This document shows positions 33,400-44,311 of a DNA stretch of 64,000 bases, one piece after another. This DNA is from Paraglaciecola sp. MB-3u-78 (lineage in GTDB: Bacteria; Pseudomonadota; Gammaproteobacteria; Enterobacterales; Alteromonadaceae). Position 1 is the stretch's first letter, and each line of letters begins with the position of its first letter. The position numbers and the translations under genes were made by a program. Under the pieces are notes generated by a model that saw only the letters and a program-made list of their open reading frames with translations, was not told the DNA's origin and did not search any database. The stretch spans positions 248,001 through 312,000 of the forward strand of contig NZ_PJCF01000086.1 of assembly GCF_002835935.1 (NCBI RefSeq), written 5' to 3'.

Positions 33400-34889
33400 G
33401 GTTTAAACCCCAAGGTGCTTTGAATGGCACTTGCCCAGCCTTTAAGCAACTTTTCACGTTTTATTGTATCCATATTCGGTTCAAAGCGGTTATCGATTTG
33501 GTTCATGCTGGCCAACTCGTCGGTCGATGAGTAAATACCCACTTGTAAACCGGCTAAATAGGCAGCGCCTAATGCGGTGGTTTCCATCACTTTGGGGCGT
33601 TCTACCGTCACATTAAGAACTCCAGCTAAAAATTGACAAACCCAGCTATTGGCGACCATACCGCCGTCTACTCTTAATTTTTCTGGGCTGACACCATCTT
33701 CACTCATGGCTTTAAGTAAATCTGAGGTTTGCAAACATACTGACTCAAGTGCTGCTCGGGCTAGGTGAGCACTGGTAGTGGCACGGGTTAAACCGAAGAT
33801 TGCACCTCTGGCATCAGGTGCCCAGTAGGGGGTGCCTAACCCTGCAAAAGCGGGTACCAAGAATACGCCATGATCATCGGGGATACTTTTGGCCATAGCT
33901 TCTGTTTCTGACGCGCATTCAATGATTTTCAAGCCATCTCTGAGCCACTGTACAGCTGCACCGGCAATAAATATTGAGCCTTCTAACGCATAGTGAGTTT
34001 GACCTTTAATGGTGTAAGCCACAGTGGTAAGTAACTTGTTCTTGGAGCAGACCGCTTTTTCGCCAGTGTTTAACAACATAAAACAGCCCGTACCATAGGT
34101 ACTCTTGATGTCGCCCTGATTAAAACAACATTGGCCAATACTGGCTGCTTGTTGGTCACCGGCTACACCTGCGATAGGAATCGAATAACTAAACAGGCCT
34201 TCTGCGGTATGCCCAAAGTCATCAGCGCATTCCTTTACTTCGGGTAACATTAATTTGGGCACATTAAATATGTCGAGTAACGTCTCGTCCCAGCATAAGG
34301 TATGGATATTGAATAAATTGGTACGACTGGCATTGGTGACATCAGTGGCATGCACTTTACCACCGGTTAAGCGCCAAATAAGAAAACTGTCTACTGTGCC
34401 AAAAGCTAACTCGTTAGCGTCGGCCCTTTTCCTTGCCCCTTCGACATTATCTAAGATCCAAGCGATTTTAGACGCTGAAAAATAGGGGTCAAGTAACAAA
34501 CCTGTGCGTTCCTGAACCGCCTTTAGATGCCCTGCATCTTGTAATTCCCTGCATTGCTGAGCTGTACGTCTGTCTTGCCATACAATGGCGTTGTATATTG
34601 CTTTTCCGGTTTTTTTATCCCATACCAAAGTGGTTTCTCTTTGGTTAGTGACACCTATGGCAGCAATTTTGGCACCTTTTTCAGTTGCTTGAGCAATCGC
34701 TTGTTTACATACCTTAACGGTTGTTGACCAAATATCTTCCGGATCATGTTCCACCCAGCCATCATTTGGATAGTGTTGGGCAAACTCTTGCTGTGCGGAA
34801 GCAACAATGCTCGAATCCGGGGCAAAAACGATGGCTCTGCTAGAGGTGGTACCTTGGTCAATAGACAGAATGCAGTTTTCTAACGGCAT
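33396..34889 (-). CDS. glpK: Glycerol kinase
   Basis: 497 aa from the ATG at 34889, which has AAAGGAGC upstream; a frame from 34916 would add nine residues without a ribosome site. FGGY family: [16 protein letters not shown], the substrate region [15 protein letters not shown], and [20 protein letters not shown]. It phosphorylates glycerol to glycerol 3-phosphate for GlpD. First gene of a two-gene operon with galM. Confidence 0.95.
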   Translation of the reverse strand: MPLENCILSIDQGTTSSRAIVFAPDSSIVASAQQEFAQHYPNDGWVEHDPEDIWSTTVKVCKQAIAQATEKGAKIAAIGVTNQRETTLVWDKKTGKAIYNAIVWQDRRTAQQCRELQDAGHLKAVQERTGLLLDPYFSASKIAWILDNVEGARKRADANELAFGTVDSFLIWRLTGGKVHATDVTNASRTNLFNIHTLCWDETLLDIFNVPKLMLPEVKECADDFGHTAEGLFSYSIPIAGVAGDQQAASIGQCCFNQGDIKSTYGTGCFMLLNTGEKAVCSKNKLLTTVAYTIKGQTHYALEGSIFIAGAAVQWLRDGLKIIECASETEAMAKSIPDDHGVFLVPAFAGLGTPYWAPDARGAIFGLTRATTSAHLARAALESVCLQTSDLLKAMSEDGVSPEKLRVDGGMVANSWVCQFLAGVLNVTVERPKVMETTALGAAYLAGLQVGIYSSTDELASMNQIDNRFEPNMDTIKREKLLKGWASAIQSTLGFKP

Positions 34890-34916
34890 ATGATGCTCCT
34901 TTGGATAGATAGGCAA

Positions 34917-35230
34917 AATTTCAATTATTTCAGATGTTTAACTGTTCGATAACATGCTTTTAACAATGTGCGACGAGTATAATATTTTTATGCAAAGAAC
35001 ATAACTAATTTCCCACGCTATATTATCCAGAGTTCAGGTTATATTAGTTTTTTGGTTGGTTTTTATTGCGCTTATATACCCATATCACCTACGAATAATA
35101 AACTATAAACCTATTCTTTTGACCGTTACCAAATTGCGCCAGTCTGTGGGTTTTTTCTGCTAATTCAGACACTTCTATAAAACCAGTGATGACAACCCCT
35201 AGAAACCCATCGAATTGCAACTTTTAGTCC
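34917..35230. other. Divergent intergenic region between glpK and mraZ
   Basis: About 310 bp, AT-rich. It must hold the glpK promoter (minus strand). No hairpin, small gene or repeat family copy is evident before the mraZ promoter. Confidence 0.4.
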
Positions 35231-35260
35231 TTGACATGATAGACGGGTGGTACCTAAACT
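35231..35260 (+). promoter_or_regulatory. Candidate sigma70 promoter of the dcw cluster
   Basis: TTGACA (35231-35236), an 18-nt spacer, then TAAACT (35255-35260). The MraZ-type repeats begin 8 bp further on, as expected for a promoter repressed by MraZ. Confidence 0.6.
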
Positions 35261-35267
35261 GTCTATT

Positions 35268-35292
35268 GTGGGTAAAAGTGGCATAAAGTGGA
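35268..35292. promoter_or_regulatory. MraZ operator repeats
   Basis: GTGGG, GTGGC and GTGGA occur at 35268, 35278 and 35288, exactly 10 bp apart with 5-nt AT-rich spacers (TAAAA, ATAAA). A weaker fourth repeat, CGGGT, follows at 35298. This is the direct-repeat pattern bound by MraZ in front of its own operon. Confidence 0.75.
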
Positions 35293-35406
35293 TCTGACGG
35301 GTGAGATAATCCCAAAAAAACATAAAAGAATAAGATCAGATTTTGTGAAGTGTTGTGTTTACTAGTTAATTTTCGATAGATAAAAATAAAAAAGGTTAGG
35401 GGAATA

Positions 35407-35865
35407 ATGTTCCGCGGCGCTAATGCAATCAATCTAGATGTTAAAGGTCGAGTGACTATACCTACAAGGTATAGGCAGTCCTTGCTGGATGATTGTCAGG
35501 GACAACTGGTGTGTACTATCGACACGCAACAACCTTGTCTGCTGCTTTACCCGCTTCCCGAATGGGAAGAAATTGAACTTAAATTAAGCCGTCTTTCTAG
35601 TATGAATCCACATGAACGTAGAATGCAGCGTTTATTGTTGGGGTATGCCAGTGAAGGAGATATGGACAAAAATGGGCGGTTTTTATTAGGCGCACCTTTG
35701 CGCCAACATGCCAAGCTTGATAAACAAATTATGTTAGTTGGCCAGTTCAATAAATTTGAAATCTGGGATGCGGACGTATGGCAACAACAAATCAATTTAG
35801 ATGTAGCAACTGAACAAGAAGCTAATTTTGAATTGACAGAGCGACTTCAGGATTTCTCACTTTAA
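35407..35865 (+). CDS. mraZ: Transcriptional regulator MraZ
   Basis: 152 aa. Two AbrB-like (SpoVT-AbrB) half domains: [20 protein letters not shown] and the later [18 protein letters not shown]. It represses the dcw operon by binding GTGGN direct repeats, which are present upstream. First gene of the cluster; the rsmH start directly overlaps its stop. Confidence 0.95.
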   Translation: MFRGANAINLDVKGRVTIPTRYRQSLLDDCQGQLVCTIDTQQPCLLLYPLPEWEEIELKLSRLSSMNPHERRMQRLLLGYASEGDMDKNGRFLLGAPLRQHAKLDKQIMLVGQFNKFEIWDADVWQQQINLDVATEQEANFELTERLQDFSL

Positions 35866-36800
35866 TGGAAAACGATTTTTCACATCTAGCGGTATTACTG
35901 CAGGAGTCTATCGATGGCCTAGCTATCAAGCCTGATGGCATCTATATGGATGCCACATTTGGACGCGGCGGTCACTCTAGGCAAATATTAAAAGCCTTAT
36001 CACCTAAGGGTCAACTCATTGCGATTGACCGTGATCTTAGTGCCATTGAAGCGGCAAAATCCCTAGCAGACGATCCCCGTTTCTCTATTCATCATCGCCC
36101 TTTTTCTGAATTACAAGCGGTAGCCGAAGAGCTAGGTTTAATAGGCAAGATTGATGGGATTTTAATGGATCTTGGGGTGTCTTCACCCCAGCTGGATGAT
36201 GCTGATCGTGGTTTTAGTTTTATGCGTAACGGCCCTCTAGATATGCGAATGGATATCACCAGAGGTGTCAGTGCTGCAGATTGGTTAGCCGTTGCTGAAG
36301 AACAAGATATCACCCAAGTTATTAAAGAGTTTGGTGAAGAAAAATTTGGTAAACGTATTGCTCACGGTATTGTGAATGCGCGTCAAATTGCGCCCATAAC
36401 CGATACGACTCAATTGGCTGAGATTATTGATTTGGCGGTGCCGGTTAAAGACAAATACAAACATCCTGCTACCCGCAGCTTCCAAGCTATACGTATCTAT
36501 GTAAACAGCGAATTAGACGAAATCAAAACTGGCTTAAAAGCGGCTTTGGCTACGTTAGCGCCACAAGGGCGTTTAACCGTTATCAGTTTTCATTCTTTGG
36601 AAGACCGCTTAGTCAAACGTTTTATACGTGAGCAAAGTCGCGGTTTAAATGTACCCCATGGCATGCCTATTCTGCAGGTTGAAATAGACGCCGCGAAAGC
36701 GATGAAACCTATTGGCAAAGCGATTAAACCATCGGCTGATGAATTAAAAAGAAATATCCGGGCACGAAGTTCGGTGTTAAGAGTGGCCGAAAAGCTATGA
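35865..36800 (+). CDS. rsmH: 16S rRNA (cytosine(1402)-N4)-methyltransferase
   Basis: 311 aa. SAM-binding [36 protein letters not shown], and the C-terminal [12 protein letters not shown]. It methylates C1402 in the ribosomal P site. It overlaps mraZ by one base and ftsL by 4 bp (ATGA). Confidence 0.96.
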   Translation: MENDFSHLAVLLQESIDGLAIKPDGIYMDATFGRGGHSRQILKALSPKGQLIAIDRDLSAIEAAKSLADDPRFSIHHRPFSELQAVAEELGLIGKIDGILMDLGVSSPQLDDADRGFSFMRNGPLDMRMDITRGVSAADWLAVAEEQDITQVIKEFGEEKFGKRIAHGIVNARQIAPITDTTQLAEIIDLAVPVKDKYKHPATRSFQAIRIYVNSELDEIKTGLKAALATLAPQGRLTVISFHSLEDRLVKRFIREQSRGLNVPHGMPILQVEIDAAKAMKPIGKAIKPSADELKRNIRARSSVLRVAEKL

Positions 36801-37117
36801 GTGCCCCTAACACCCACTTTAATCTATTCAGTTTTGTTGCTGCTGATTTAACCCGCCATCCAGTGCGGGTTTTGTTGTTTCTAGCACTCTTAGTTAGCGC
36901 TGGGTTAGTGATACTCAGTGCTCACCATAATAGGCAAATGTCCATAGCCATCGAACGCTTGATGCAAGAGAAAGATCAGCTGGATGTGGAGTGGCGTAAT
37001 TTAGTGCTTGAACAAAGCGCTTTAACTGAACATAACCGTATTGAGGCACTCGTTACAAGTCAGCTCAACATGCACCGTCCCTTACCCAGCGATGAAGTGG
37101 TAGTGAGGATAAAATGA
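36797..37117 (+). CDS. ftsL: Cell division protein FtsL
   Basis: 106 aa. A short N-terminal cytosolic part, one membrane helix ([18 protein letters not shown]), then a coiled-coil periplasmic part (about 45-85). With FtsB and FtsQ it links early and late divisome proteins. Recognised from size, topology and position between rsmH and ftsI. Confidence 0.92.
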   Translation: MSAPNTHFNLFSFVAADLTRHPVRVLLFLALLVSAGLVILSAHHNRQMSIAIERLMQEKDQLDVEWRNLVLEQSALTEHNRIEALVTSQLNMHRPLPSDEVVVRIK

Positions 37118-38952
37118 GTCGAGTTAGCGCTAATTCAAAAAATAAAAGCAGAACCAGTCAAGCAAAAGTGAATAGTGCTCCGAGTTTATTACATTGGCGT
37201 TTCGTTGTGGTGGTAACTGCAATTTTAATGGTGTTTATTGGCCTTGGCGTTCGCGCAGCTTATATACAAGTTGTATCACCCGATTTATTAATACAACAAG
37301 GTGATAACCGCACTATGCGGACCCGTGTTAATCCTTTGCATCGAGGATTGATTGTTGACCGAAATGGTCAGCAGTTGGCGGTCAGCGTGCCAGTTCGAGC
37401 AATCTGGGCCGATCCCAAAGCCATTGCCCAATCCATACAAGAAACTGAGGAAAAAGCTAAGGAAGATCCTAGCTTCGATTTGCAGGCTAAGCAGAACGAA
37501 AATAGCAAGCGATGGCAAGCATTGGCTGAAGTCTTAGGCCAAAATTTAGATGAGCTTAAAGAGAAAGTCGGTGATCCAGAAAGGCGTTTTGTGTACCTGC
37601 AGCGTCAGGTTTCACCGGCAATGGCCGAATATGTTGAAGAACTCAAGATAGCCGGAATATATCTACGTGATGAATCCAGACGTTATTATCCAAGTGGTGA
37701 GGTATCAGCGCACGTAGTCGGTTTTACGAACGTTGACGATACTGGCATCGAAGGGGTCGAAAAGTTATACAACAAATGGTTGGCTGGTACCCAAGGCTCA
37801 CGAAAAATTCGTCGTGACGGGAAAGGCCGAATGGTTGAGCTGATTGAATCTGAAGCAGGCAAAAAGTCTCAAAATATTCAATTAACCATCGATCAACGCA
37901 TTCAAGCTTTAGCTTATAAAGAATTAAAGCAGGCAGTTCAATATTACAAAGCGACGTCTGGCTCGGCTGTGGTCGTGGCGGTTAACACCGGTGAGATTCT
38001 TGCCCTTGTTAATAGCCCTTCTTACAACCCCAATAACAGATCGGGAGTATCTGCACACAGAATTCGCAATCGCGCAGTGACCGATGCATACGAACCCGGT
38101 TCATCAGTCAAGCCTCTGGCAGTGTTAAGTGCATTAGAATTTGGAACTGCAAAAGCAGACTCCTTGATTGATACCTCGCCAGGTTGGATGCATCTAGGCG
38201 GTAATATTGTCAGAGACCCTAGAAATTATGGTGAAATTGATTTAACTCAAATTATTCGAAAGTCCAGCAATATGGGTATCTCAAAGTTGGCTTTGTCAGT
38301 ACCTAAAGAATTTTTGCTGGATATGTATTACAACGTTGGCTTGATGAGTGATAGCGGCGCCAATTTACTTGGGGAAAGCAGCGGTATTTTTAATAATAGG
38401 CATCGTTGGTCAGACTTCGAATTATCCACGCTTTCTTTTGGGTACGGTATCTCAGTGACAGCTTTGCAGCTTGCAAAAATGTATAGCATTTTAGGTGATG
38501 GTGGTATCAAACGTCCACTTAGCATTGTAAAACCTGATAAACCTGTTGAGAGCGAAAGGGTTATCAGCGCAAATTCCACGAAACAAGTATTACACATGAT
38601 GGAAAGTGTATTGAAAGAAGGCGGCTCTGCAGAAAAGGCCAGTGTTCCCGGTTATCGCGTGGCGGGTAAAACAGGCACCAGTCGTAAGGCAAATGCCAAT
38701 GGTTACGGTGATGAATATGTGAATATCTTTGCTGGCGTTGCGCCTGTCTCAGACCCACAGTTGGCTGTGGTTATTTTAATCAATGAGCCTAAAGGTGAAC
38801 TCTATTATGCAGGGCTAACCGCCGCACCTGTTTTTGCTAAAATTATGGCCGCTAGTTTACAGATGCTGAATGTACCACCCGATGATAAAACCGTTTCATC
38901 ATTAGCAGGAACCTCAGTTGATGTGAACAAGGAGGCTGCAAATGCAGGCTGA
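37114..38952 (+). CDS. ftsI: Peptidoglycan DD-transpeptidase FtsI (PBP3)
   Basis: 612 aa. N-terminal membrane helix (about 28-48), PBP dimer domain, and a transpeptidase domain with SxxK in YEPGSSVKPL, SxN in KSSNMG and KTGT in VAGKTGTSRK. It crosslinks septal peptidoglycan with FtsW. It overlaps ftsL by 4 bp. Confidence 0.96.
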   Translation: MSRVSANSKNKSRTSQAKVNSAPSLLHWRFVVVVTAILMVFIGLGVRAAYIQVVSPDLLIQQGDNRTMRTRVNPLHRGLIVDRNGQQLAVSVPVRAIWADPKAIAQSIQETEEKAKEDPSFDLQAKQNENSKRWQALAEVLGQNLDELKEKVGDPERRFVYLQRQVSPAMAEYVEELKIAGIYLRDESRRYYPSGEVSAHVVGFTNVDDTGIEGVEKLYNKWLAGTQGSRKIRRDGKGRMVELIESEAGKKSQNIQLTIDQRIQALAYKELKQAVQYYKATSGSAVVVAVNTGEILALVNSPSYNPNNRSGVSAHRIRNRAVTDAYEPGSSVKPLAVLSALEFGTAKADSLIDTSPGWMHLGGNIVRDPRNYGEIDLTQIIRKSSNMGISKLALSVPKEFLLDMYYNVGLMSDSGANLLGESSGIFNNRHRWSDFELSTLSFGYGISVTALQLAKMYSILGDGGIKRPLSIVKPDKPVESERVISANSTKQVLHMMESVLKEGGSAEKASVPGYRVAGKTGTSRKANANGYGDEYVNIFAGVAPVSDPQLAVVILINEPKGELYYAGLTAAPVFAKIMAASLQMLNVPPDDKTVSSLAGTSVDVNKEAANAG

Positions 38953-40504
38953 TATGGTCAGTATTAATAAACAATTTCCTGAAGCGTTTGATCAGAGTAT
39001 CAAGCCGTTGTTGGCGCATTTTGACATTGATGCACCCGATATAATGATCAGAGATTTGGTCTTAGATAGCAGAGATGTTGCAATTCACAAAGCATTTGTG
39101 GCCATTGATGGACACACCTTGGATGGACGAGATTTTATTCCTCAAGCGGTCAGTTTAGGTGCCAAAGTGATAGTGGCACAATGTGACGATATGCTGAGTC
39201 ATGGTCATGTAGAAATGCGTGAGCAAAGCGTCATTGTGTCTTTCTATCAACTATCCGAAAAGCTTTCAGAATTAGCTGGGTATTTTTATCAATTTCCGGC
39301 AAATTCAATGTCTGTGATTGCAGTGACCGGCACCAATGGTAAAACGTCTACCGTACAATTAACCAGTCAATTAGCATATTTGATGGGGGAGCGCTCTGCT
39401 TCTATCGGCACCTTAGGTGCCGGTATGTATTCACCGCTTGGTGACTCGCAAGCGTTACACAACAACGTAAACACCACACCTGATGCTATCAGTATGCAAC
39501 GCCTGTTGGCTGAATTTGTCGAAGAAGGCGCATTTCAAGTCGCATTAGAAGCGTCGTCACATGCCCTAGTACAAAATCGCATTAAAGCTGTTAAAACCGA
39601 TATTGCGATTTTTACCAATCTAAGCCGTGATCATCTTGATTATCATGGCTCAATGGCCGAATACGGATTGGCAAAAAGGCTTTTGTTGTCGCAGCCAGAA
39701 TTGGCTTACGCAATAATAAACGTTAATGATCCTGAGCATAAAAACTGGTTGGCGAATATACCCAAAACAACCTCTGTTGTACTGTACGGGCAGAATGTTA
39801 ATGCCACTGACATGCCCGTTGAGTATCAATACTGTGTGGCGAATAATGTGCGATTTACCGGCGAGGGAATTGCTCTGTCATTGCATTCTTCTTGGGGAGA
39901 CTGCGAGCTACGAATTTCGTTATTGGCTGAATTCAACGTGGCCAACGTATTAGCTGCTATCTGTAGCCAATTATGTTTGGGTAAAAACCTGAAGCAGATT
40001 GCATACATCGTGCAGAAGCTGAAACCTGTGGCTGGAAGAATGGAGCTGTATAAGCGCCAAGGTCACGCAACCATAGTGGTGGATTATGCCCACACGCCAG
40101 ACGCCCTCGAAAAAGCCTTGTTAGCCACAAAACAACATTGTCATGGAAAATTATTTTGTGTATTTGGTTGTGGTGGCGATCGTGATGTGGGTAAACGTTC
40201 GTTGATGGGCGAAATCGCTGAAAGATTGTCAGACCACGTCATTTTAACCGATGACAATGTGCGTAGTGAAAACCCTCAAGACATCATTCAAGACATCTTA
40301 AGTGGCTGTATAAATCCTGAGCAGGTTCTCGTAGAACATGAACGAAAAACGGCGATCATGGCCGCGGCTAAGCAGGCTTCTGCAGGCGACATTATCTTAG
40401 TCGCGGGTAAAGGCCATGAAAATTATCAAATTATAGGGTGTCAAACCCTGGCTTATGATGAACGCCAGTTTGTTGCGCTTTTTCAAGAGGGGAAAACAGT
40501 ATGA
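38942..40504 (+). CDS. murE: UDP-MurNAc-tripeptide synthetase
   Basis: 520 aa. ATP-binding VTGTNGKTSTVQL, central Mur ligase domain, C-terminal FGCGGDRDVGKR. It adds meso-diaminopimelate to UDP-MurNAc-L-Ala-D-Glu. The usual meso-DAP motif DNPR reads DNVR here (about residue 438). AAGGAGG lies 6 bases before the start, which overlaps ftsI by 11 bp. Confidence 0.95.
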   Translation: MQADMVSINKQFPEAFDQSIKPLLAHFDIDAPDIMIRDLVLDSRDVAIHKAFVAIDGHTLDGRDFIPQAVSLGAKVIVAQCDDMLSHGHVEMREQSVIVSFYQLSEKLSELAGYFYQFPANSMSVIAVTGTNGKTSTVQLTSQLAYLMGERSASIGTLGAGMYSPLGDSQALHNNVNTTPDAISMQRLLAEFVEEGAFQVALEASSHALVQNRIKAVKTDIAIFTNLSRDHLDYHGSMAEYGLAKRLLLSQPELAYAIINVNDPEHKNWLANIPKTTSVVLYGQNVNATDMPVEYQYCVANNVRFTGEGIALSLHSSWGDCELRISLLAEFNVANVLAAICSQLCLGKNLKQIAYIVQKLKPVAGRMELYKRQGHATIVVDYAHTPDALEKALLATKQHCHGKLFCVFGCGGDRDVGKRSLMGEIAERLSDHVILTDDNVRSENPQDIIQDILSGCINPEQVLVEHERKTAIMAAAKQASAGDIILVAGKGHENYQIIGCQTLAYDERQFVALFQEGKTV

Positions 40505-41910
40505 TCCCGGTTTCACTATCCTGGGTGGCAGAACAGGTTAATGGGCAACTAATAGCTCAGCAAAAGCAGGGTTTGATCATCGAAGGTGTCAGCACGGATA
40601 CCAGAAGTCTTTTACCTACTGATTTGTTTTTGGCACTAGAAGGCCCAAACTTTGATGGGCATAAGTTTGTGCAACAAGCTGAAGAAAAAGGGGCTATTGC
40701 GTTGATTTTATCACGCAAAGTCGAAACCCAGCTTCCTTATATTTTGGTGGAAGATACCACGCTGGCACTGGGTTTATTGGGGGCGGCGGTAAAAGCCAAA
40801 GTTGCACCAAAAACTGTAGGTATTACGGGTAGTAGTGGTAAAACAACCGTTAAGGAAATGGTGGCGGCCATCTTATCTCGTCGGGGTAAAGTGCTGGCGA
40901 CTAAAGGTAATTTTAATAATGACTTAGGTGTGCCAATGACGTTGCTTAGACTAGAGCAGCAACATGAATTTGCGGTCATTGAGATGGGTGCCAATCATCT
41001 AGGTGAAATTGCCTATACCACTAATTTAGTTAAGCCTGATGTCGCCACTATTGTTAACGCCGCTGCCGCGCACTTAGAAGGCTTTGGCAGTTTGCTTGGG
41101 GTTGCAAGAGCAAAAAGTGAAATTTTTAAAGGTTTAACTGAGAACGAAGGTTTAGCAGTAGTCAACGCAGATAGTCAGTTTGCAGATTATTGGGTGGGTA
41201 AACTTAAGTACAATAACGTACAAACCTTCTCGGCTAAAAAACAAGCAGATGTATATGCAGAAGATATTATTCTTGGTTTGGACGGCTGCGCGCAATTTGA
41301 ATTAGTCACGCCTAAAGGGCGGATCTCTATTAGTTTATCTTTGCCCGGTGAACACAATGTGAGTAATGCTGTTGTTTCTGCATCGTTGGCTTTGCACGTG
41401 GGAGCAACTTTAGAAGATATTCGCGATGGTTTGCGCGTTATGCCCCATGTTGCGGGGCGTTTACATGTCAAACAACTGACGAATCAAGTGAAAATTTTGG
41501 ATGATACTTACAATGCAAATGTAGGTTCGGTGAATGCTGCAATCGACTTGTTGTCTAGCTTTGCTGGAAGAAAAATTCTGGTGCTTGGAGATATGGCAGA
41601 ACTGGGTGAAAAAGCGCGCTATTACCACGAGCAAGTCGGTGAGTATGCCAAGCAAAAAGGTATCGATCATCTGTATACCTTGGGTGTGTTAAGTCAAAGT
41701 GCGAGTGATGTGTTTGCCGATAACGGTCGCCATTTTAGTCGTTTAGAGCAGTTGGTTGAATTTATTAACCAACAAACATTGCCAGAAAAATGTGATGTCA
41801 GTATTTTGGTTAAAGGTTCTCGTAGTGCAAAAATGGAATTAGTAGTCAAAGCCTTGGAGGGATCCCCATTGGGAAAGCTTGAACGCTTTAGGGAGCGAAT
41901 TGCATGCTGA
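40501..41910 (+). CDS. murF: UDP-MurNAc-pentapeptide synthetase
   Basis: 469 aa. ATP site [14 protein letters not shown], then [13 protein letters not shown], and the Mur C-domain with [13 protein letters not shown]. It adds D-Ala-D-Ala to the UDP-MurNAc-tripeptide. ATGA overlap with murE. Confidence 0.96.
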   Translation: MIPVSLSWVAEQVNGQLIAQQKQGLIIEGVSTDTRSLLPTDLFLALEGPNFDGHKFVQQAEEKGAIALILSRKVETQLPYILVEDTTLALGLLGAAVKAKVAPKTVGITGSSGKTTVKEMVAAILSRRGKVLATKGNFNNDLGVPMTLLRLEQQHEFAVIEMGANHLGEIAYTTNLVKPDVATIVNAAAAHLEGFGSLLGVARAKSEIFKGLTENEGLAVVNADSQFADYWVGKLKYNNVQTFSAKKQADVYAEDIILGLDGCAQFELVTPKGRISISLSLPGEHNVSNAVVSASLALHVGATLEDIRDGLRVMPHVAGRLHVKQLTNQVKILDDTYNANVGSVNAAIDLLSSFAGRKILVLGDMAELGEKARYYHEQVGEYAKQKGIDHLYTLGVLSQSASDVFADNGRHFSRLEQLVEFINQQTLPEKCDVSILVKGSRSAKMELVVKALEGSPLGKLERFRERIAC

Positions 41911-42986
41911 TTTGGTTAGCCGATTGGCTACAGCAGTTTGATACGAGCTTTCGAGTCTTTTCGTATTTAACCTTGCGCGCTATCTTAAGTACCCTAACCG
42001 CATTGCTTATTGCTGTGATTATTGGCCCTAAAATGATCCGTTGGTTGCAGCGTATGCAAATTGGCCAAACTATACGGGATGATGGTCCGGAATCCCATTT
42101 GGCGAAATCAGGCACCCCCACTATGGGTGGATTATTAATTTTGGCTGCGATTGTCTTAAGCGTGCTGTTATGGGCTGATTTAACCAATAGATATGTGTGG
42201 ATCACCTTATTTGTTTTGGTGAGTTTCGGGGTGATTGGTTTTGTTGATGATTATCGAAAAGTTATTCGTAAAGATGCTAAAGGGTTAATCGCTCGCTGGA
42301 AGTATTTTTGGCAGTCTGTGATTGCCATTGCCGTCGCGTTTTACTTATATTCTAGTCAACAAAATCCGGCTGAAACAGCTTTGTTAGTCCCATTTTTTAA
42401 AGACGTTATGCCGCAAATGGGTATGTTATTTATGGTGGTGACATACTTCGTCATTGTTGGCACAAGTAACGCAGTGAACTTGACTGACGGTTTGGATGGA
42501 CTTGCAATCGTACCCGTTATCCTAGTTGCAGGCGCTTTTGCCATATTTGCTTATGTGACAGGCAACATCAATTTCTCTGCTTATCTGCATATACCTTATC
42601 TACCACTTACCAGTGAGTTAGTCATTGTGTGCACGGCTATAGTCGGTGCTGGTTTAGGGTTCTTGTGGTTTAACACTTATCCGGCTCAAGTGTTTATGGG
42701 TGATGTTGGCTCTTTGGCATTAGGTGGAACATTGGGTGTTCTAGCGGTATTGGTTCGCCAAGAAATCGTTTTGTTTATTATGGGCGGTATTTTTGTGGTC
42801 GAAACGTTGTCGGTTATTTTGCAAGTCGGGTCATTCAAATTACGTGGTAAACGTATTTTTAGGATGGCGCCAATACACCATCACTATGAATTAAAAGGCT
42901 GGCCCGAACCCCGCGTTATTGTGCGTTTTTGGATTATTTCTTTGATGTTAGTGTTGGTGGGATTAGCCACTTTGAAATTGCGTTAA
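41904..42986 (+). CDS. mraY: Phospho-MurNAc-pentapeptide translocase
   Basis: 360 aa, ten membrane helices. Signature acidic motifs [18 protein letters not shown] and [11 protein letters not shown], and the [11 protein letters not shown] loop. It makes lipid I from UDP-MurNAc-pentapeptide and undecaprenyl phosphate in the inner membrane. It overlaps murF by 7 bp. Confidence 0.97.
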   Translation: MLIWLADWLQQFDTSFRVFSYLTLRAILSTLTALLIAVIIGPKMIRWLQRMQIGQTIRDDGPESHLAKSGTPTMGGLLILAAIVLSVLLWADLTNRYVWITLFVLVSFGVIGFVDDYRKVIRKDAKGLIARWKYFWQSVIAIAVAFYLYSSQQNPAETALLVPFFKDVMPQMGMLFMVVTYFVIVGTSNAVNLTDGLDGLAIVPVILVAGAFAIFAYVTGNINFSAYLHIPYLPLTSELVIVCTAIVGAGLGFLWFNTYPAQVFMGDVGSLALGGTLGVLAVLVRQEIVLFIMGGIFVVETLSVILQVGSFKLRGKRIFRMAPIHHHYELKGWPEPRVIVRFWIISLMLVLVGLATLKLR

Positions 42987-43003
42987 AGGAGCATAAATAG
43001 AAA

Positions 43004-44311
43004 GTGAAGAAATTAACTTTAGCTAATAAAAGTATCGTTGTAGTAGGCATGGGTCTTACGGGCTTATCCTGCGTGCGATTTTTATTGACTAAAGGCGCCA
43101 AGGTGATTGCCATGGATAGCCGCAGTGAATTAACACTTAGCTTAGATGTGCCATTGTTATTAGGTGAGTTTGATACAAACAAGTTATCTCTAGCTGATTT
43201 GATAGTGCTGAGTCCCGGAGTTGATCTCAATACTCCGGCGATTCAACAAGCTATTGAATCGGGTGTGCGCGTGATTGGTGATATTGAGTTATTTGCACAG
43301 TTTAATACCTGTCCGGTTATCGCTATTACCGGCTCAAATGGTAAATCGACAGTCACCCACTTAGTGACTGAGATGTGTAAATCTGCAGGTAAAAAGGTAT
43401 TGATGGGTGGCAATATTGGTGTGCCTGCTTTGGATTTATTAGGGCAATCGGCCGATGTCATTGTGCTCGAATTGTCTAGTTTTCAACTAGAAACCACCTA
43501 TTCTTTGATGCCACTAGTGGCCACGGTATTAAACATTACCGCAGATCACTTAGACCGCCATGGTGACTTGGCGCGTTACCAACAAATTAAACTTAGCGTG
43601 TATAAAAACTGCGAGTTTATTGTCTGTAATCGAGATGATGATTTGTGTTATCCCGTCAACAAAAATGCGTCCATGAGTTATGGGTTATCCCAAAGTAACT
43701 CGGGTTTTTCTTGGGATAATGACAACACCTGTATCTTGTTAGACGGCAAGATATTCTTGGATAGTAAGCGTTGTTTATTGGTTGGCGCCCATAACATGTT
43801 AAACATTCAAGCTGCTGCCGCCTTGGCTAAAGTATTCGGCATAGACGATGCTAGTATTCGACAAGGCGCTCAACAATTTGGCGGCTTGCCCCATAGATGC
43901 CAAACCGTATCAATGTTCAATAATGTACGCTGGATCAATGATTCTAAAGCCACCAATGTTGGGGCCACTTTGGCTGCAATTAATGGTCTGGCAAGTCATA
44001 TTAACGGCAAGTTAATATTGATTGCCGGTGGCGAAGGCAAAGGGGCTGACTTCTCTGTGATGGCCGAGTGTTTAACTCAATCTGTTGGCCTGCTCATAAC
44101 CCTTGGTAAAGACGGTGATAAAATTGCCCGCTTGCACTCAAATAACGTAAAAGTACAGACCATCGAAGAGGCCGTTTTGGTGGCAGCTAAACATAGCAGG
44201 GCTGGTGATATTGTGATGCTCTCACCAGCTTGCGCCAGTTTAGACATGTTTGTTAGTTACCAGCAGCGGGGCGACTGTTTTGCCCAAGCTGTTCAGGCGC
44301 TAGCAGCATGA
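43004..44311 (+). CDS. murD: UDP-MurNAc-L-Ala:D-Glu ligase
   Basis: 435 aa from a GTG start with AAAGGAG 11 bases upstream. N-terminal Rossmann VVVGMGLTGLSCVRF, ATP site ITGSNGKSTVTHL, and the C-domain INDSKATNVGAT. It adds D-glutamate in the cytosol. Confidence 0.96.
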   Translation: MKKLTLANKSIVVVGMGLTGLSCVRFLLTKGAKVIAMDSRSELTLSLDVPLLLGEFDTNKLSLADLIVLSPGVDLNTPAIQQAIESGVRVIGDIELFAQFNTCPVIAITGSNGKSTVTHLVTEMCKSAGKKVLMGGNIGVPALDLLGQSADVIVLELSSFQLETTYSLMPLVATVLNITADHLDRHGDLARYQQIKLSVYKNCEFIVCNRDDDLCYPVNKNASMSYGLSQSNSGFSWDNDNTCILLDGKIFLDSKRCLLVGAHNMLNIQAAAALAKVFGIDDASIRQGAQQFGGLPHRCQTVSMFNNVRWINDSKATNVGATLAAINGLASHINGKLILIAGGEGKGADFSVMAECLTQSVGLLITLGKDGDKIARLHSNNVKVQTIEEAVLVAAKHSRAGDIVMLSPACASLDMFVSYQQRGDCFAQAVQALAA

